DNA of 64,000 bases. Origin: Alnus glutinosa (lineage: Eukaryota > Streptophyta > Magnoliopsida > Fagales > Betulaceae). Shown in pieces: positions 11,010 through 21,161 of this stretch (the stretch's first letter is position 1; each line of letters starts with the position of its first letter). The DNA is taken from contig NC_084886.1 in NCBI RefSeq assembly GCF_958979055.1, positions 42,024,654 to 42,088,653 on the forward strand, in the 5' to 3' direction. The translations under genes and the position numbers were made by a program. A model generated the notes under the pieces. It ran no database searches. It was not told where the DNA came from and was given only the letters and a program-made list of their open reading frames with translations.

Positions 11010-11365
11010 CACTACAAAAAAGAAAGAAAAAAAAAAAGGATTTCTGGGCGGTTTAAAACCGTCCAGAAATCGAGAAAAAAATCGTTTGGGAAAAGGTCCA
11101 GACGGTTTTTTCTGGACGGTTTTAAACCGTCTAGGAGAATTGGTCGGTATTTTGAGTTGCGGACGGTTTGGGCCAAACCGTCCACAATTACAGACGGTTT
11201 GGCCGAAACCGTCCATAAGATGTTATGGACGGTTTTTCGAACCGCCCGTAAATAATTCCAGACAATTTGGGCCTAAAACCGTCCGTAACTATTTATGGAT
11301 GGTTTGGGCCCAAACCATCCGTAATTTCGTATATGGAAAATGAATTTGGCCCAAACCGTCTAGAA
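11010..11365. repeat. CACTA subterminal repeat array (palindromic GGACGGTTT units)
   Basis: At least nine direct and inverted copies of GGACGGTTT or a near variant occur in 350 bp, several as back-to-back palindromes such as GGACGGTTTGGGCC. In En/Spm elements such subterminal motifs are transposase-binding sites. Confidence 0.75.
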
Positions 11366-11604
11366 TGATATTTTCTTTTTTAAAATATATAATTAAAATC
11401 CCAAATATAGAATTTCAAATCCATTTCCAAAATCCCAAATTCAAATTCAAATCCAAATCTATTTCCAAATTCAAACTCTTCACAACAACGGTCCATTAGC
11501 TTACATATTTCAAAAATTCATGCATACCTATTACAGAATTCAAATATAAATACATAATTAAAATCCAAAAAAATTAAAACCTATATTCCATTCACCATTA
11601 TAAT

Positions 11605-12062
11605 CATCAACGCATGGAAGCCCAGAGGAGAATCTGATTTATGGCCTTGTGTGCATCAACGCATGGAAGCCCAGAGGAGAATCCGATTTATGGCCTTGTG
11701 TGCATTGCTTGCTTCAACCATCTTGTTCGTTTATGCTTATAGTGTTTGCTACGATAGGTATACAAATCCCAAATTGTTAGGTAAGAATCATCTTGATGAG
11801 GCTATGATTAACATATTGCAAGGTGAAAACTAAACACAACTAATGATTATAATATAACCGCCTAGATACTCATACAAGCAACTTTCTTTTTTCTTTTTTC
11901 GCTTCAAAGGATAGAATAGATCCTTGAACTGTAGTAGTATTGCAAGGTGAAAACTAAACACAACTAATGATTATAATATAACCGCCTAGATACTCATACA
12001 AGCAACTTTCTTTTTTCTTTCTTCGCTTCAAAGGATAGAATAGATCCTTGAACTGTAGTAGT
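11605..12062. repeat. Two recent tandem duplications (49 bp x2 and 124 bp x2)
   Basis: A 49-bp unit (11605-11653) is repeated at 11654-11702 with one or two differences. About 110 bp later a 124-bp unit (11815-11938) is repeated at 11939-12062, almost identical. The segment has a short frame with a hydrophobic stretch (11669-11833) that I do not recognise. Confidence 0.85.
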
Positions 12063-12470
12063 ATTAGGAATTAAGTAGCTAATTTTTAACTTCCAATATC
12101 ACACTGCTAAGCTAATGATAGAATAGAGAAAACAATGACGATATTTTGCACTACAGAGCCATTTCAGCACCTACACTACCAAAGAGTACAAAGTTCTACA
12201 AAAGATCATTGATAAACAGCTAAAATTGTAGCTAATAGAAAATACGAGTTGATGATGTTTTCCCCCAAGAAAAGACATGTTCATGAGGATTCCAAGATTC
12301 AACTTAAGCATATAATTATAATAGTTAACATTCCTCTTAAGTATTAACATTCCTCTTCAACCATAAATTATTCTTGTGGAATTTGAAATAAAAATAAAAC
12401 AAGTCCAATGAACAATAAGAGGGGACAATTAATGATTGATTAATAAAAAATTAAGTGTAAACCAAAACAT

Positions 12471-12636
12471 CACCTTCTTCTTTGTTTCCCATTGATAGTT
12501 GTTTTCCTACCATAATCATGGCTACCATATGTTTGACAACTGCCAATTCTTCCTGTTGCGCTTCATGCTTGTTGTTTTGCTCTTGCAATTTGATGTTTTG
12601 CGCTTCGTACAAAGTCTTCAAACGTTCCATCTCAGC
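12471..12636 (-). pseudogene. CACTA transposase-family protein, C-terminal coiled-coil piece
   Basis: The minus strand encodes a Gln/Glu-rich helical segment (AEMERLKTLYEAQ, then LQEQNNKHEAQQEEL), typical of the C-terminal part of plant Ptta/En/Spm transposase-family proteins. It is in frame with the segment beginning at 19837 once the hAT insertion and one copy of its 8-bp duplication are discounted. Nothing in the piece itself is broken; the gene is interrupted by the insertion. Confidence 0.65.
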
Positions 12637-12856
12637 TAGGGGTGTAAACGAACTGAGCTACTCGTGAGTTTACTCAAGATCAGCTCGACTAAAGATCGAC
12701 TCGTGCTCGAATCGATTATTAAATGAGCTACTCGTGAATACGAAATTAGGATCGATTATTAAATGATGCAAACTCGTATAAACTCGGCTCGACTCGATTA
12801 AAGCTCGTGAACCCGCTCGTATAAGGATCGACTCGTTTATTAAGGCTCGACTCACA

Positions 12857-12958
<102 letters not shown>

Positions 12959-13246
12959 AATTTGTTAATATATATAACTTATTTTTATAATAAAGTATAT
13001 TAATAAACAATATACTATATGTAAGCATTTATTAAGTAACAAATAACATTGATCATTAGATAGTATCTTAAATTTTTAATTACTACCAAGTAAGCTCACG
13101 GGTAATTGGTTACAACTTATAATACAAGATGAATAATATCAATACTTAATTGTTATGCATGTGATATAATGACAATCTAAATACTTAATCATATTATTCA
13201 TGTAATATAACATGACTATATAATCATATAATAATATAACATTGTG

Positions 13247-13349
13247 TCCCAAATGGGTAGCTCAATCGGTTGAGACCACGCCTCATGAAGCGGATCACTA
13301 ATTCGAATCCCCCATCCCCCTCTTGTGTGGACATATCAAAAAAAAAAAC
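13247..13349 (+). mobile_element. tRNA-derived SINE with intact target-site duplication
   Basis: The 103-bp element has a tRNA-like head (GGGTAGCTCAATCGGTTGA as A-box region, AATTCGAATCCC as B-box), a pyrimidine-rich body ending TGTGTGGACATATCA, and a poly(A) tail. It is flanked by a perfect 14-bp direct repeat AATATAACATTGTG at 13233-13246 and 13350-13363, proving retroposition. It is the sister of the minus-strand copy at 4331-4440. Internal Pol III promoter boxes are retained. Confidence 0.85.
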
Positions 13350-13363
13350 AATATAACATTGTG

Positions 13364-14624
13364 GCATATGACATGTAATCACTTTATTATATGTTATAAG
13401 TATTATCATTAGATATTTAATAATCATTACATCACGTGATCCAAGATCTAAGATCATACGGATTGTTAAATTATATTAATTTGTTAATATGTTGTCATAT
13501 GATAATACTTAGACCGTATGATTATATGATATATACTATTATTAATAGATAGTTATGAATTATGATAATTATGATTTATTGATTTATGATTCACAATAAT
13601 CATACTTATCATAGATTCATAGATAATCTCATAAATCAAGTGATATGATATGAATCATATGATTCAGAATTCATAATTATAAAATATATATACATATATA
13701 ATTATAAATTAAGTTATAAGTATAAATTATAACTACATAATGTCATATAAGTATAAAAATTTACACTAATATAATGATTAAGAATTTAAATACTTAGATA
13801 CACTCATATACTGATTAATTATGATTTAAGACTTGAAGTATTTAATAATTATTAGTAATATTTAGATACAATGACTATGTATATAGATTACATATGTAAA
13901 TATGAATTCACGTTAATCATATGATATAATGACACTCCTGAAACTTAATCATATTATTCATATATAATGACAATGTGATTCATATAATTAAAAATTAAGT
14001 TACTAGGATTGGAATTACCAAATATGTTAATTATAATCACAAGTTAAGTATTACTAATAAAATTTAGATCATATAATCTAACATTGTTGTATATAACAGC
14101 TAGATATGATATAATTAGTATTATCAATAGACTTTTAAAAAAAACTTAAAGTATTATCATTATATATATAGGACCATATGAATCATATAATAATATAATA
14201 ATTAACATTGTTAATGTTAATGTTTTAACTTAATAAGTTAGTTAGTATTTATATTGACTATTATTTTATTTTTCTTAGTGACAAAATTCAAATGATAATA
14301 ATTTTTTATTTGAGAATATACAAACATTTAAATTAATAATAGTAATGGTAGTTTTTTTTTCTTCTATGCATATATGAATGTTAGTTAACTAACTTTTTAA
14401 GTATCTAGATTTTATTAATGTTAGTTTTATTTTTTCATACGCATATATTAATGTTAGTTAACCAATCCTTTAAGTATCTAGATTTTCTTAAGAATCTTAA
14501 CGTTAGTTTTTTTTTTTTTTTTTTTCCTAAGCCTAAGCAACTTTAACTAGAGATTTTTGTAAATTTATTTGTGAGTAAAAAAAAAAAAATGTTCATCGAT
14601 TTTCAGTTTGTTTTGGTAGAATAT
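13364..14624. other. Very AT-rich interior of the hAT element
   Basis: About 1.2 kb of AT-rich DNA with many ATATGAT/ATCATAT palindromic phrases and no coding frame of note. It is probably old non-coding hAT interior. Confidence 0.5.
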
Positions 14625-15063
14625 TGTTGGTACAGTTTCCGGTATGGTATGAATCTGCATGTTCCTTTGATATTCTTCACGCTTCTTGATAATTCTGCAA
14701 AACAACAAAAACTAGGGACCCTTCCGGGGGTCCCACTCCGATGCCTAAGTTAGCTTCTTTGAGAAAATAATGCTCTATGCATAAAATTGAGTCTTCGTTT
14801 ATACCTGGGGTATGGGCCTATTTATAGGCAAAGAGGTGAAGTCAAACCTGGATTAGGACTCCTGCTCTTTGTTGATCTAGAACTGCTGTCAGAATTCTAA
14901 TTGGACTTTAATCCTTCTTAGACTTCTAATTTGATATCTTCTTAGACTTCTGATATGATATCTTCTTAGACTTCTGATATGATCATTATTCTTATCTGTT
15001 TGGACCTTATTTGACTTTTGAATCTCCTCTTTGGATCGGGTTGAGTGGGATTTATCCCCAACA
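14625..15063 (-). repeat. 3' LTR of the gag-only retrotransposon
   Basis: 439 bp, matching 17523-18019 closely. It contains an AT-rich TATA-like segment (CTATTTATAGG) and a small palindrome (GGGACCCTTCCGGGGGTCCC). Confidence 0.9.
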
Positions 15064-15162
15064 GTTACCCCCCAATTCCCTTATCCGAAGCTTGCTTGAA
15101 TAATGGGAATTCCATGTCTAAGGAAACCCGATCTTTGTCTCCTTCTGAAAACCTTCTAACCT

Positions 15163-15840
15163 GCAAAACCTGAGGGTTAAATCTTACCCCCCATTACCTT
15201 CTTGTTTTTCCTTAGGGTTCTCTCCCTGTCTCTTGAAAAACCTGCAAAACCCGAGGGTTAAATCCGACCCCCTGGCTCTCTTTATTTCTCTCTCTCGGCA
15301 ATGATTGATCCGAGAATGCTTTCTTGTTGCTCTCGGCAAGGACTGATCCGAGACTCTCGGCTAGGACTGATCCGAGAGTTTTCTTCTTGGACTCGGCTAG
15401 GACTGATCCGAGACTCTCGGCTAGGACTGATCCGAGAGTTTTCTTCTTGGACTCGGCTAGGACTGATCCGAGACTCTCGGCTAGGACTGATCCGAGAGTT
15501 TTCTTCTTGGACTCGGCTAGGACTGATCCGAGAGGCTCCTTCTCGGCTAGGACTGGTCCGAGAAGTTTCTTCTTGCTCTCGGCTAGGATTGATCCGAGAG
15601 GCTCCTTCTCGGCTAGGACTGGTCCGAGAAGTTTCTTCTTATACTCGGCTAGGACTGATCCGAGACTCTCGGCTAGGACTGATCCGAGAGTTTTCTTCTT
15701 GTACTCGGATAGGACTGATCCGAGACTCTCGGCTAGGACTGATCCGAGAGATTTTACCTACAAAATAAGCGACATCAACGGGTTCCCGGTCCCTAGACCG
15801 GGAACACTCCGATGCTTAAGTCAGCTTTATTCATTTATTT
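15163..15840 (-). repeat. LTR-like segment and duplicated motif flanking the minisatellite
   Basis: At 15779-15826 a palindrome (GTTCCCGGTCCCTAGACCGGGAAC) is followed by ACTCCGATGCTTAAGTCAGC. This parallels the end part of the element's own LTR (palindrome, then ACTCCGATGCCTAAGTTAGC). A second duplicated phrase, CAAAACC(T/C)GAGGGTTAAATC, occurs at about 15166 and 15246. I infer that part of a related LTR was incorporated in the internal region. Confidence 0.45.
15295..15765. repeat. Hairpin-forming minisatellite, ~17 units
   Basis: About 17 copies of CTCGGCTAGGACTGATCCGA with small variants are arranged in alternating spacings: direct abutment, or linkers such as GTTTTCTTCTTGGA. Each unit is a short hairpin, because CTCGG at its start pairs with CCGAG at its end. 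Higher-order units of about 60 bp are visible. The repeat keeps two reading frames open by periodicity, but neither encodes a recognisable protein. Confidence 0.95.
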
Positions 15841-16099
15841 TGAAAATACTTATTCCCAAAATCTGGGGAATTTTCTATCTAGTCTGAATTAAAAATAAAA
15901 GTCTTTCTTTGCAAATATAAATGCTAAAAAATGAAAGCAAGCCTGAAATTCCCGAGAGTCCTTTTTATGGGATCACGGGCAGATACTGTTGTTGCCTCGG
16001 CTCTCTATGCTGTGGGCTTCTGCTTCTTCGGTCCTCTCTTCTTTCTATGTCATCTCGGGGAGCATTCTCTTGATGCCTCTCGTCTAGCTGAGGACGGTC

Positions 16100-17461
16100 T
16101 CAGGGATAATAATCCCGTGGCTGTTGATCTCGGGGCTGATAGTCCTGATGATTCCGAGGCCTGTTATTTCCTGGATGGTTCCGTCGCTCTCCCAAGAACC
16201 GAACTAGCTTGCCATTCTTTATGAATTCTTCTATTAACAACCTTAGGGTTACGCACCCCTCGGTGTAATGACCTGCTTGTTTATGAAAATCACAATACTT
16301 CCCTGCATTCCTATAAGGAGGATTACCTGGTATCTTTTGCGGTTCCCGAAACGCCGGATCTCTCTTGATTTCCATGAGGACTTCTGATATCTCGGCATTG
16401 AGAGGTGTAAAGTTGTAATCTTTGAACTTCTTTACTTGCCTCTGCTCTTCCCCGTCAGCTTTCCTGAATTCTTTCCTTTTCTTTTCTGGGGCTGTCTCTC
16501 GGGGTAGTCTAGAACTGGCCATAGACTTCAGTGTCTCTTCCTGATTAATGAATTCTTCTACCTTATCCATGAGGCCCTGCAAGGTACTCGGTTGCTTCCG
16601 GATGAACTTTTTCATCAAAGGCTCCTCAGGTGAAATTCCCTGATAAATGGCAGCGAAGATCATATCCTTGGTCGGATCTTCGACCGTAGCCTTCTCTCGG
16701 TTGAACCGAGCCATAAACTCCTTAAGACTCTCGTTGCCCTGCTGGTACAATGATAGCAAATATCCCAAAGGCTTCTTCCTTGTCCGGAAAGCCAAGAACT
16801 CCGTTAGGAATATCTTGGACAATTCCTTGAACTGATCAACGGAATTCGGGGGCAGCTTCCTGAACCAGTCTCGGGCATTCCCCGAAAGAGTAAGAGGGAA
16901 GGCCCGACATGCTACTTCATCGGGTGTCCCGTGAAGGTCTAGATGAGCTTTGAAATTCTCTAGGTGATCCAAGGGATCTCTGTCTCCTGCATAACTTAGA
17001 ATTTGGGGTACCTTAAACTTATCGGGAAGCTGATAGTCTGCCACCCGTCTGGTGAAGGGTGAGTCTGTATCCATTAGGAGCTTGTCCACCATTACGGATC
17101 TGCTTTTGTCCTTTCTTTCCATCTCCATGTACGTGCACCTTCTCTCCAGCTCGGCAATAACTCTGCTCAGATCTCCTTGGCGGTCATCCTCCCTCCGAGG
17201 ATTAGTGTTGCTGTTGTGATCTTCTTCCTCTCTCTCATCCCTGTTCATCTTGGGATTGGGCTGTTCCGGCCTCCTGCGCAGCAACTCGGCATTCCGATGT
17301 GTTAAGGATTCAATCTGGGCTTCCAACGCTGCTATGCGATCTTGATCTCCACCCCCCGGGGGAAGGTTCGGTGGAGGCTGCTGATTATTCTGAATACCTG
17401 GCTCCATTCGGACTATGGGCTCTCGGTTGGTTTGGCTTCCGGAACATGTGTTCATCACCAT
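16100..17461 (-). CDS. Retrotransposon Gag polyprotein (Tat-like Ty3/gypsy)
   Basis: The frame has 453 codons from the ATG at 17461. I preferred it to a longer frame that would begin inside the LTR. The N-terminus is Gln/Pro-rich with a short coiled coil (RIAALEAQIESLTHRNAEL), followed by charged low-complexity sequence. The Retrotrans_gag domain then follows (from about VADYQLPDKFKVPQ through AFPLTLSGNARDWF and the FLAFRTRKKP and LKEFMARFNRE motifs). Near the C-terminus, CDFHKQAGHYTEGC is the Tat-type zinc-knuckle-like motif. Gag would package the element's RNA into particles. The frame has no stop or frameshift, unlike most old insertions here. Confidence 0.9.
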   Translation of the reverse strand: MVMNTCSGSQTNREPIVRMEPGIQNNQQPPPNLPPGGGDQDRIAALEAQIESLTHRNAELLRRRPEQPNPKMNRDEREEEDHNSNTNPRREDDRQGDLSRVIAELERRCTYMEMERKDKSRSVMVDKLLMDTDSPFTRRVADYQLPDKFKVPQILSYAGDRDPLDHLENFKAHLDLHGTPDEVACRAFPLTLSGNARDWFRKLPPNSVDQFKELSKIFLTEFLAFRTRKKPLGYLLSLYQQGNESLKEFMARFNREKATVEDPTKDMIFAAIYQGISPEEPLMKKFIRKQPSTLQGLMDKVEEFINQEETLKSMASSRLPRETAPEKKRKEFRKADGEEQRQVKKFKDYNFTPLNAEISEVLMEIKRDPAFREPQKIPGNPPYRNAGKYCDFHKQAGHYTEGCVTLRLLIEEFIKNGKLVRFLGERRNHPGNNRPRNHQDYQPRDQQPRDYYP

Positions 17462-17522
17462 GCTGGATCTTATTTTTCTTTTATGAGGAACGAATAATCG
17501 TTTCCCACAGACGGCGCCAAAC

Positions 17523-18019
17523 TGTTGGTACAGTTTCCGGTATGGTGTGAATCTGCACGTTCCTTTGATGTTCTTCATGCTTCTTGATAATTGTGCAAAA
17601 CAACAAAAACTAGGGACCCTTCCGGGGGTCCCGCTCAGATGCCTAAGTTAGCTTCTGTGAGAAAATAATGCCCGCTCCGATGCCTAAGTTAGCTTCTGTG
17701 AAAAAATAATGCTCTATGCATAAAATTGAGTCTTCGTTTATACCTGGGGTATAGGTCTATTTATAGGCAAAGAGGTGGAGTCAAACCTGGATTAGGACTC
17801 CTACTCCTTGTTGATCTAGAACTGCTGTCAGAATTCTAATTGAACTTTAATCCTTCTTAGACTTCTAATTTGATATCTTCTTAGACTTCTGATCTAATAT
17901 CTTCTTAGACTTCTAATATGATCATTATTCTTATCTGATCATTATTCTTATCTGTTTGGACCTTATTTGACTTTTGAATCTCCTCTTTGGATCGGGTTGA
18001 GTGGGATTTATCCCCAACA
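17523..18019 (-). repeat. 5' LTR of the gag-only retrotransposon
   Basis: 497 bp. It is longer than its partner because of two internal short duplications: the 'ccgatgcctaagttagcttctgtga' phrase near 17635-17700 and 'tgatcattattcttatc' near 17929-17950. Apart from these the LTRs are close to identical, suggesting a fairly recent insertion. Confidence 0.9.
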
Positions 18020-18234
18020 AATATGTTCATGCTGCTGGCTAATGAAGGGTTTTATTTGGTATTTTTGGTGGAGATGACTTTTTAATTAAAATGAATTTGC
18101 CATTTTAAAATTAACATAATGCCATAATATGAAATTTAAAATTACGATTGACTACGTATTTGTTATTAATATGCTTGATATTGGTATAATTAAGGATATT
18201 ATATTTATACTTATCATTGGCAAATAGAACTGTT

Positions 18235-18450
18235 GAAAATATGACCGTTTAAAAATTATTACGTTAGAAAAATGACAGAATTAACAAAACGATTGTTGAA
18301 AAATATGATTGTTAGAAAAATGATCGTTTGAGAAAAAATAATTATTTTAACAAAATGACCGTTGACAAATATGATTGTTAGAAAAATGATCGTTTGAGAA
18401 AAAATAATTGTTTTAACAAAACGACCGTTGACAAATATGACTGTTTGAAA
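18235..18450. repeat. Diverged tandem repeat with GACCGTT..AAATATGA units
   Basis: Two to three units of about 76 bp share TGATCGTTTGAGAAAAAATAA and AAC(G/A)A(C/T)CGTTGACAAATATGA. AT-rich and non-coding. Confidence 0.6.
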
Positions 18451-18459
18451 ATAAAAAAG

Positions 18460-19018
18460 GACAGTAAAAAATTACGATAATGAGAAAAAATAAATAAATA
18501 AATAAATAAATATAGTTAAAAATAGATAATCGGATGTATGGTGCTTTTAAAAGTTATTAGTTATACTAGATAAAGTGAGATTTAGTTAGCTATTTTATAT
18601 AAAAATTTACATAAGACTTTGAAAATGCTCTTAGTCACTTAGATAAGTCCCACCTACTCATAATTTCCTATTTAATCTAACCTAAGTCTTAATCTATTAA
18701 GAATTTTTTTTTTTTTAGAAAAAAAAAAAAAAAAAAAAAAAAGGAAAAAAAGAGGTGTCTAGTAGTACATTTCTCCTTGTCTTGTGTAAAGGGATTTTTA
18801 TATTAGGAAAATTATAAAAAAAAAAAAACCACTCAGTTACAGACCCACATACCACCCCCTTCAAACACTCCCCTTTATATTAATATGACCGTGTACACTA
18901 TATAACATCATATCTTCTTTTTGACTTGTCTGACTCAAGTACCATATTTCAACCAATATATATATAAAAACAAGAAAAAGAAAGGCACATCCGAACACTT
19001 GATTTAAAGGAAAACGCA
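18460..19018. other. AT-rich hAT interior with long poly(A) run
   Basis: Includes (AAAT)n near 18490-18512 and an A run near 18715-18745. No gene seen. Confidence 0.5.
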
Positions 19019-19670
19019 TTCCTCCCAATTTTTTTTTGTTTTCCTGAATGGTAAAAACTAAAAAGCGTTGTCCTTTGTTAAGTTAAACAAGGTGTTTTGG
19101 CTTTGCCACAATCGTCCGCGTGTCAGAAAAAACGTGAAGAAATGTTTTGAGCAGTGCGCCTATCACTTGCAATAATGACGCCTATTCGCCTAACGTAAAC
19201 ATTTCCCTCCAAAAAATATCAGCCACTTTTATTCCTAATTTATCCTCAACAAATCCCGCCTCTTCTCTCTACAAACTCTTCACATTTACCCCTCAAGGAA
19301 AATTTTTATCGTGGTTGACAATCTCGTCTTTCCTTCAAGTTCAAGGTGCGTCTTCTTCAACCTCCTTTGCTTGATTTTTTTGCTTCCAAGTTTTAACAGT
19401 TTGACGAAATCACTTGAAAACTAACAAAATCTCGGTATGACTCATGAATCTCAGCCACAACAATCCACAACTCTGAAAAAGAACTTGCCCAAAAATCGTT
19501 TCTTTCCAAGCTTTCAAGATTGAGAATGGCGCTTCTGGCATCAGCTCCGTTCCATCTGGTTTGTTTTCTACTTTCCTGTCCTTTGCTTTTTTCTGGATTT
19601 TGTGTATGAGATTTGTTGGTTGATTGGTTTTGATTTTAGGGTTCTCGATCTACTTGTTTGTGTTAGGATT
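19019..19670 (+). other. Gene-like 5' leader segment inside the hAT element (possible captured host fragment)
   Basis: Base composition changes from AT-rich transposon DNA to a pyrimidine-rich, gene-leader-like segment. It is followed by a short ATG-started frame at 19528 (MALLASAPFHL) and then T-rich, intron-like sequence. I cannot identify the gene. A transduplicated host gene 5' end carried by the transposon is one explanation; chance is another. Confidence 0.3.
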
Positions 19671-19836
19671 TTTTTTTCACTCCAGTCGAGCTCGAGCTCG
19701 ATCAGTAATTCTCTCTTAACGAGCCGATCTGGCACACCAAAATTAGGCTCGTGTCGAGCTCGAGTTTCACTGTTACATAAACGAGCCGATCCCGAACAGC
19801 CAATACCCGCTCAGGATCAGCTCGTTTACACCCCTA

Positions 19837-20250
19837 ATCTCAGCTGCCATCTCTAGTTCTTTGGGAGTAGGCGCACTAGAGATCGATCCTTGTCCGGAGG
19901 TATAAGAGGTGGATTTATCAGGAGTCGGCCCTAGCCCCACCCCACGTACACGACCGAAATGTTCTGGTCCTAGCACTTGTGCACACGCATCGTTATGCGA
20001 CCAATAGACTGACCCCTGTGAACACACTTGTTCTGCATGCGACTGATTCTCGATAATTTCTCTCATCTTCACCTGCACAAAACACCCAAGGGTGAAAACT
20101 TGAACATATAACTAATATTACGTATTTACCACTTACGATAGCTTCCCCAGCCACTGCATTCACAAGGTTCCCATCTTTCTTAGTATGCGAGACAATGAAC
20201 ATATCATCTCGGTTCGATGTTTCTCCTATGTCTTCCTCCTGCAATATCAT
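19837..20250 (-). pseudogene. CACTA transposase-family protein (Ptta/En/Spm), main conserved part
   Basis: Two minus-strand coding blocks carry family hallmarks. At about 20240-20130 is RDDMFIVSHTKKDGNLVN. At about 20075-19845 is KMREIIENQS, followed by AQVLGPEHFGRVRGVGLGP and then TPKELEMAAE. GRVRG(L/V)GLGP is the signature of plant Ptta/En/Spm transposase-family proteins. The blocks are separated by an intron-like gap with GT/AG borders. The reading frame runs into the hAT target site at 19844 and continues at 12636. The gene is interrupted; earlier exons are weak. Confidence 0.75.
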
Positions 20251-20327
20251 TAACATTATCAGTTATAAGCTTATTATCTTACTACAATACGTACAAGCCG
20301 TAAATGTTTATCTATTATACGTACAAT

Positions 20328-21161
20328 TTATCGTGCAACCTGTGTGATGCTTTTCGATCCCAGAGTGTGAAGAAGTGCGTTTTGGTCACGGCTTGTCTTG
20401 GACTTCAACACTCTCTCCAATAAATTTGGTGATGTTAATATGTGGATTTCTTCAACAAAATAAAAAAATAAATGAAAATATCTTATCAGTCGAAGACAAC
20501 CACGTATCAATTTGCATTTCGAAGTCTTCTGCATTGAAGACTGGCGTTATCGAAGCCCTACTGACCACAGACTCTACGGTATCACCTTCTTTCAAATTTA
20601 GACTCCTCTTGATCCCGTACCTGTATTGCCTTCTTTTCTTTACTAGGTCCATTAATGTTAATCTTTTTATGTGCGCGAGTAGGTGAACATGCTCAAAATA
20701 AAAAATTTTCTACACCAAAAAATGAAATCTCATAGCTTAATTGGAAATGTAAGGCTACAAAACTATAAATAAGAAGTGATTGACATGAAAATAAAAAGTT
20801 TCATACCGTTATCGTCTAACCCTACAACCGGTCGCTCATGTAGTACATGCTAAGAATCTACGCCCCCTTGTGTCTCGTTAGGATCATGTGTTGTATCGTC
20901 TGACCCTACAACCGATCGCTCATGTAGAACATACTAACAATCTACACTTCCTTGTGTCTCATTAGGGTCTTGTGTCGTATCGTCTGACCCTACAACCGGT
21001 TGCTCAACCGGTGTGCAGTCTATAGGCTTCCAAAAATCCTTTCTCGGTTGCAGCGTCCAAAAATTCTCTAAGCAAAGCACACAAAAGAGTAAAGAACACT
21101 GCTTTTGATTAAACAACGTCAAACAATTATACCACTCACAGTGAAAACAATAGTTGACCAT
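20328..21161 (-). pseudogene. Upstream exon-like pieces of the CACTA gene
   Basis: On the minus strand, open pieces at 20328-20450 (ending LLHTLGSKSITQVAR), 20452-20652 and 20934-21161 (NFWTLQPRKDFWKPID...) look like further exons of the transposon gene, by position and partly by similarity to family members. Splice joins are not certain and no single continuous frame is obtained. Confidence 0.4.
20812..21003. repeat. ~92-bp tandem repeat (2+ units) at a coding end
   Basis: The phrase TCTGACCCTACAACCG plus the following bases recurs near 20815, 20897 and 20983. Read on the minus strand, each unit repeats the end of the coding piece (VVGSDDTTQDPNETQG), so the repeat arose by duplicating the 3' end of an exon. 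Confidence 0.7.

Larger units (their letters stand above)
14625..18019 (-). mobile_element. Gag-only LTR retrotransposon (TR-GAG type, Ty3/gypsy Tat-like)
   Basis: Two LTRs (14625-15063 and 17523-18019) both begin TGTTGGTACAG and end CCCCAACA as written on the plus strand. They are flanked by the perfect 5-bp duplication AATAT (14620-14624, 18020-18024). The element reads on the minus strand. Just inside the 5' LTR (17523-18019) is TTTGGCGCCGTCTGTGGG, the primer-binding region found in many Tat/Ogre elements. Just before the 3' LTR is a purine tract (AATTGGGGGG on the minus strand). The interior encodes only gag. Protease, RT, RNase H and integrase are absent, so it must be mobilised in trans. 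A hairpin minisatellite sits between gag and the 3' LTR. Confidence 0.88.

Noticed and set aside
15295-15765. CRISPR array
   Set aside because: Units are near-contiguous with no unique spacers, in a plant retrotransposon.
15301-15887. Two long plus-strand frames (155 and 187 codons) with repeated LGLIRDSR- and SARTDPR-type peptides
   Set aside because: They run through the minisatellite. The repeat unit lacks stops in two frames, so openness is a by-product of periodicity. No start context or family.
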